Shown here one piece after another: positions 5,023-6,789 of a DNA stretch of 6,789 nucleotides. This DNA comes from a bacterium. Lineage in GTDB: Bacteria; KSB1; UBA2214. Made by a program: the position numbers and the translations under genes. Numbering within the stretch: position 1 is the stretch's first letter; each line of letters opens with the position of its first letter. The stretch spans positions 1 through 6,789 of the forward strand of contig JAKQKF010000370.1 of the NCBI GenBank assembly GCA_029560815.1, read 5' to 3'. Under the pieces are notes generated by a model. The model did no database searches. It saw nothing but the letters and a program-made list of their open reading frames with translations, and was not told the origin of the DNA.

Positions 5023-6789
5023 ATGAAGCACAAGAGAGTCACTGCAGCGGGCGGGCTGATCCTGGGCCTGCTCCTCGTCCTCAGCGGCATGGCCTTGGCC
5101 GCCGGCACCCCGGTCTGGTGGGACAATCCGAAAGGACTGCCCAACTGGACCCAAACCATCGCCACGGGCACAGCCTCCAACACCGGCCCGCAGGCGCAGT
5201 ACATCATCGCCAAGATCGATGTCGACAACGAATACCGCGAGGGCTTTTCCAAGTATGTCTGGGCCCAGGTGGAGTGGACTCTCGTTGAAGGCACCGGTTC
5301 ATTTCAGACCGGCTTCACCGATCACCTCATCAAGTGGCTCAACGACGACGGCCAATGCCCCGCCAGCCCGGAGGAGGAGTATCCCGATCCCGACGGTTAC
5401 GGTTTTATGAAGTGCGAGGGCGATTTCGCCCCCGAGTTCGGCTATGGTAACGGCTACGAACTTTCCTACTTCAAGATTTCGCCCCAGCCGGCCTGCGAGC
5501 GCCTCGAGATCCGCTTTGAGGTCGGGCCCAACAGCCGCATCGACTACCGCGTGGAGATCCAGACGGTTTGCATTAACTGGGATTTCGGCGATGCGCCGGA
5601 TCCGGAATACCCGACCCTGGTGAAGAAGGACGGCGCCCGCCACATCGTCACCAGCGACTGCTATCTGGGCAGCCTGATCGATGCCGAGGAGAACGGCCAG
5701 CCGAATGCGGACGCCACCGGCGACGACCTCACCGGGGATGACGAAGACGGCGTGCTCTTTGCCGATCCCGGCCATCTCACCCAGGGCAGCCCGGCCGCCC
5801 TCACTGTCACCGCCTCCCGGGACGGTTTTCTCAACGGCTGGGTCGATTTCAACAAAAACGGCAGCTGGGCGGATGCCGGTGAGCAGGTCTTCAGCGGCTT
5901 TGCCCTGACGGCCGGCGCCAACAACATCAATTTCACCATCCCGACCGACGCGGCCCTGGGCGTCACCTTCGCCCGCTTCCGCTTCGGCACCGACCAGACC
6001 CTCTCCTTCACCGGCGCCGCGGGCGACGGCGAGGTGGAGGATTACCAGCTCGAAATCCTGCCCGCCGAGTATGACTTTGGCGACGCCTCCGACCCGACCT
6101 TCCCGACCCTGCTCGCCAGCGACGGCGCCCGCCACCTTGTGGGCAATCTCTTCCTCGGCAAGCTCATCGACGCCGAGCCGGACGGCCAGCAGAACAACGA
6201 GGCCGAGGGCGATGATGACGGCGGCCTGGATGATGAGGACGGCGTCATCTTCGACGAGAACACCCTCATCACCAAACACCACGCTTCGGTCATCGTCACC
6301 GCCTCTTCGCCCGGCTTTCTCAACGCCTGGGTCGATTTCAATGGCAACGGCAGCTGGGCCGACGCCGGCGAACAGGTCTTCATTGACCAGATCCTCGTCG
6401 CGGGCGAAAATCCGCTCACTTTTTACATCCCTGACAGCGCCCTGACCACCGGGGTGGCCAGCCGATTCCGCTTCAACTCGACCGGCGATCTCACTCCCGC
6501 CGGCGCCGCGGACGACGGCGAGGTCGAGGATTACATCATCCCGATCGAGGTGCCGGTGGAACTCTCCTCCTTCACCGCCCGCCTGGCGCAGGGAGGAGTC
6601 CTGCTCGAATGGACCACCCAGTCGGAGACCGAAAACCTCGGCTTTCATCTCTACCGCGCCGGTGCTGCCGGCGAATTCCGCCAGATTACCAGCCAGCTGA
6701 TACCGGGGGCCGGCACCAGCGCCGCCGCCCACACCTACAGCTATCAGGACGCAGGGGTTGAGCCCGGTCAGAGCTACCGCTACAAGCTG
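5023..6789 (+). CDS. Secreted GEVED-repeat protein, C-terminus beyond window
   Basis: An uninterrupted 589-codon frame, open at the right edge, encoding an exported multidomain protein. Residues 1-26 are a signal peptide (MKHKRVT, hydrophobic core, ALA cut site). Residues about 27-183 form a module I do not recognise, rich in Trp, Tyr and acidic residues, with Cys112, 131, 158 and 183 that may form disulfides. Two tandem GEVED repeats follow (186-341 and 350-504). Each has a DFGDA-type start, DGARH, a Gly/Asp-rich DDEDGV loop, WVDFN-x-NGSWADAGEQVF and a terminal DGEVEDY. Residues about 511-589 (VELSSFTA...LLEWTTQSETENLGFHLYR) resemble the fibronectin-III-like segment that often precedes a type IX sorting domain, which would lie outside the window. 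The D-x-N-x-NG loops look calcium binding. Function is unknown; a surface or extracellular structural or binding role is likely. The third-position GC bias supports this strand and frame. Confidence 0.88.
   Translation, partial: MKHKRVTAAGGLILGLLLVLSGMALAAGTPVWWDNPKGLPNWTQTIATGTASNTGPQAQYIIAKIDVDNEYREGFSKYVWAQVEWTLVEGTGSFQTGFTDHLIKWLNDDGQCPASPEEEYPDPDGYGFMKCEGDFAPEFGYGNGYELSYFKISPQPACERLEIRFEVGPNSRIDYRVEIQTVCINWDFGDAPDPEYPTLVKKDGARHIVTSDCYLGSLIDAEENGQPNADATGDDLTGDDEDGVLFADPGHLTQGSPAALTVTASRDGFLNGWVDFNKNGSWADAGEQVFSGFALTAGANNINFTIPTDAALGVTFARFRFGTDQTLSFTGAAGDGEVEDYQLEILPAEYDFGDASDPTFPTLLASDGARHLVGNLFLGKLIDAEPDGQQNNEAEGDDDGGLDDEDGVIFDENTLITKHHASVIVTASSPGFLNAWVDFNGNGSWADAGEQVFIDQILVAGENPLTFYIPDSALTTGVASRFRFNSTGDLTPAGAADDGEVEDYIIPIEVPVELSSFTARLAQGGVLLEWTTQSETENLGFHLYRAGAAGEFRQITSQLIPGAGTSAAAHTYSYQDAGVEPGQSYRYKL
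5578..6045 (+). repeat. GEVED repeat unit 1
   Basis: Codes for residues 186-341, from WDFGDAPDPEYPTL to GDGEVEDY. It includes the acidic loop TGDDLTGDDEDGV (232-244) and the EF-hand-like loop at Asp275-Asn277-Asn279-Gly280. It aligns with unit 2 at a period of 163-164 residues (about 490 bp). Confidence 0.85.
6070..6534 (+). repeat. GEVED repeat unit 2
   Basis: Codes for residues 350-504, from YDFGDASDPTFPTL to DDGEVEDY, with the acidic loop EGDDDGGLDDEDGV and the EF-hand-like loop at Asp438-Asn440-Asn442-Gly443. The WVDFN segment is also similar to unit 1 in DNA: 48 of 57 bases match between 5836-5892 and 6325-6381. This indicates an internal duplication that is either recent or kept similar. 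Confidence 0.85.

Noticed and set aside
5299..6732. Long minus-strand open frame of 477 codons opposite the GEVED gene
   Set aside because: Its Gly/Ala/Val/Glu-rich sequence mirrors the Asp/Ala/Gly-rich codons of the sense gene. The sense frame has a signal peptide, repeats and an excellent ribosome binding site.

Overview
The window looks like bacterial chromosome from a GC-rich member of the FCB group (Fibrobacterota-Chlorobiota-Bacteroidota and allied candidate phyla). The main clue is the C-terminus of the glycoside hydrolase, which has the NYPNPFN...IRYELP...GLYLVRL pattern of type IX secretion (Por) sorting domains. The second secreted protein has GEVED repeats followed by a fibronectin-III-like segment of the type common in the same secretomes. 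Strong Shine-Dalgarno sequences (GGAGGAG, GAGGAG, AAGGA) and GC-rich third codon positions argue against a typical Bacteroidota genome. They fit lineages such as KSB1, Calditrichota, Zixibacteria or Ignavibacteria better. This placement is inference; there is no rRNA or marker gene here.

Layout: bases 1-4701 are read leftwards on the minus strand. In transcription order they hold hicB and hicA (toxin-antitoxin pair, 8-bp overlap), a 210-bp gap with a possible promoter, a secreted GH2 glycosidase, a TrmA-type RNA uracil methyltransferase with a long basic tail, and the first 45 codons of a GNAT acetyltransferase that runs off the left edge. The last three genes are tightly packed. The methyltransferase Shine-Dalgarno overlaps the GH2 stop codon, and the acetyltransferase start overlaps the methyltransferase stop as ATGA. 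They are therefore probably one transcript.

A 321-bp divergent intergenic region (4702-5022) separates this block from the one plus-strand gene. It holds a good sigma70-like promoter for hicBA, short ACCGG-containing palindromes, and a possible H-type pseudoknot just upstream of the Shine-Dalgarno of the rightward gene. That gene (5023 to the right edge, still open) encodes a large exported protein with an unrecognised N-terminal module and two tandem GEVED repeats with acidic, EF-hand-like loops.

The GH2 enzyme and the GEVED protein both look exported and may belong to a surface or extracellular polysaccharide-related secretome, but nothing in the window ties them functionally. The RNA methyltransferase and acetyltransferase are probably co-transcribed housekeeping or modification genes. 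I see no mobile element, CRISPR array, tRNA or rRNA. I did not find a clear new multi-gene system. The items most worth following up are the leader pseudoknot, the unidentified N-terminal module of the GEVED protein, and the tailed methyltransferase.
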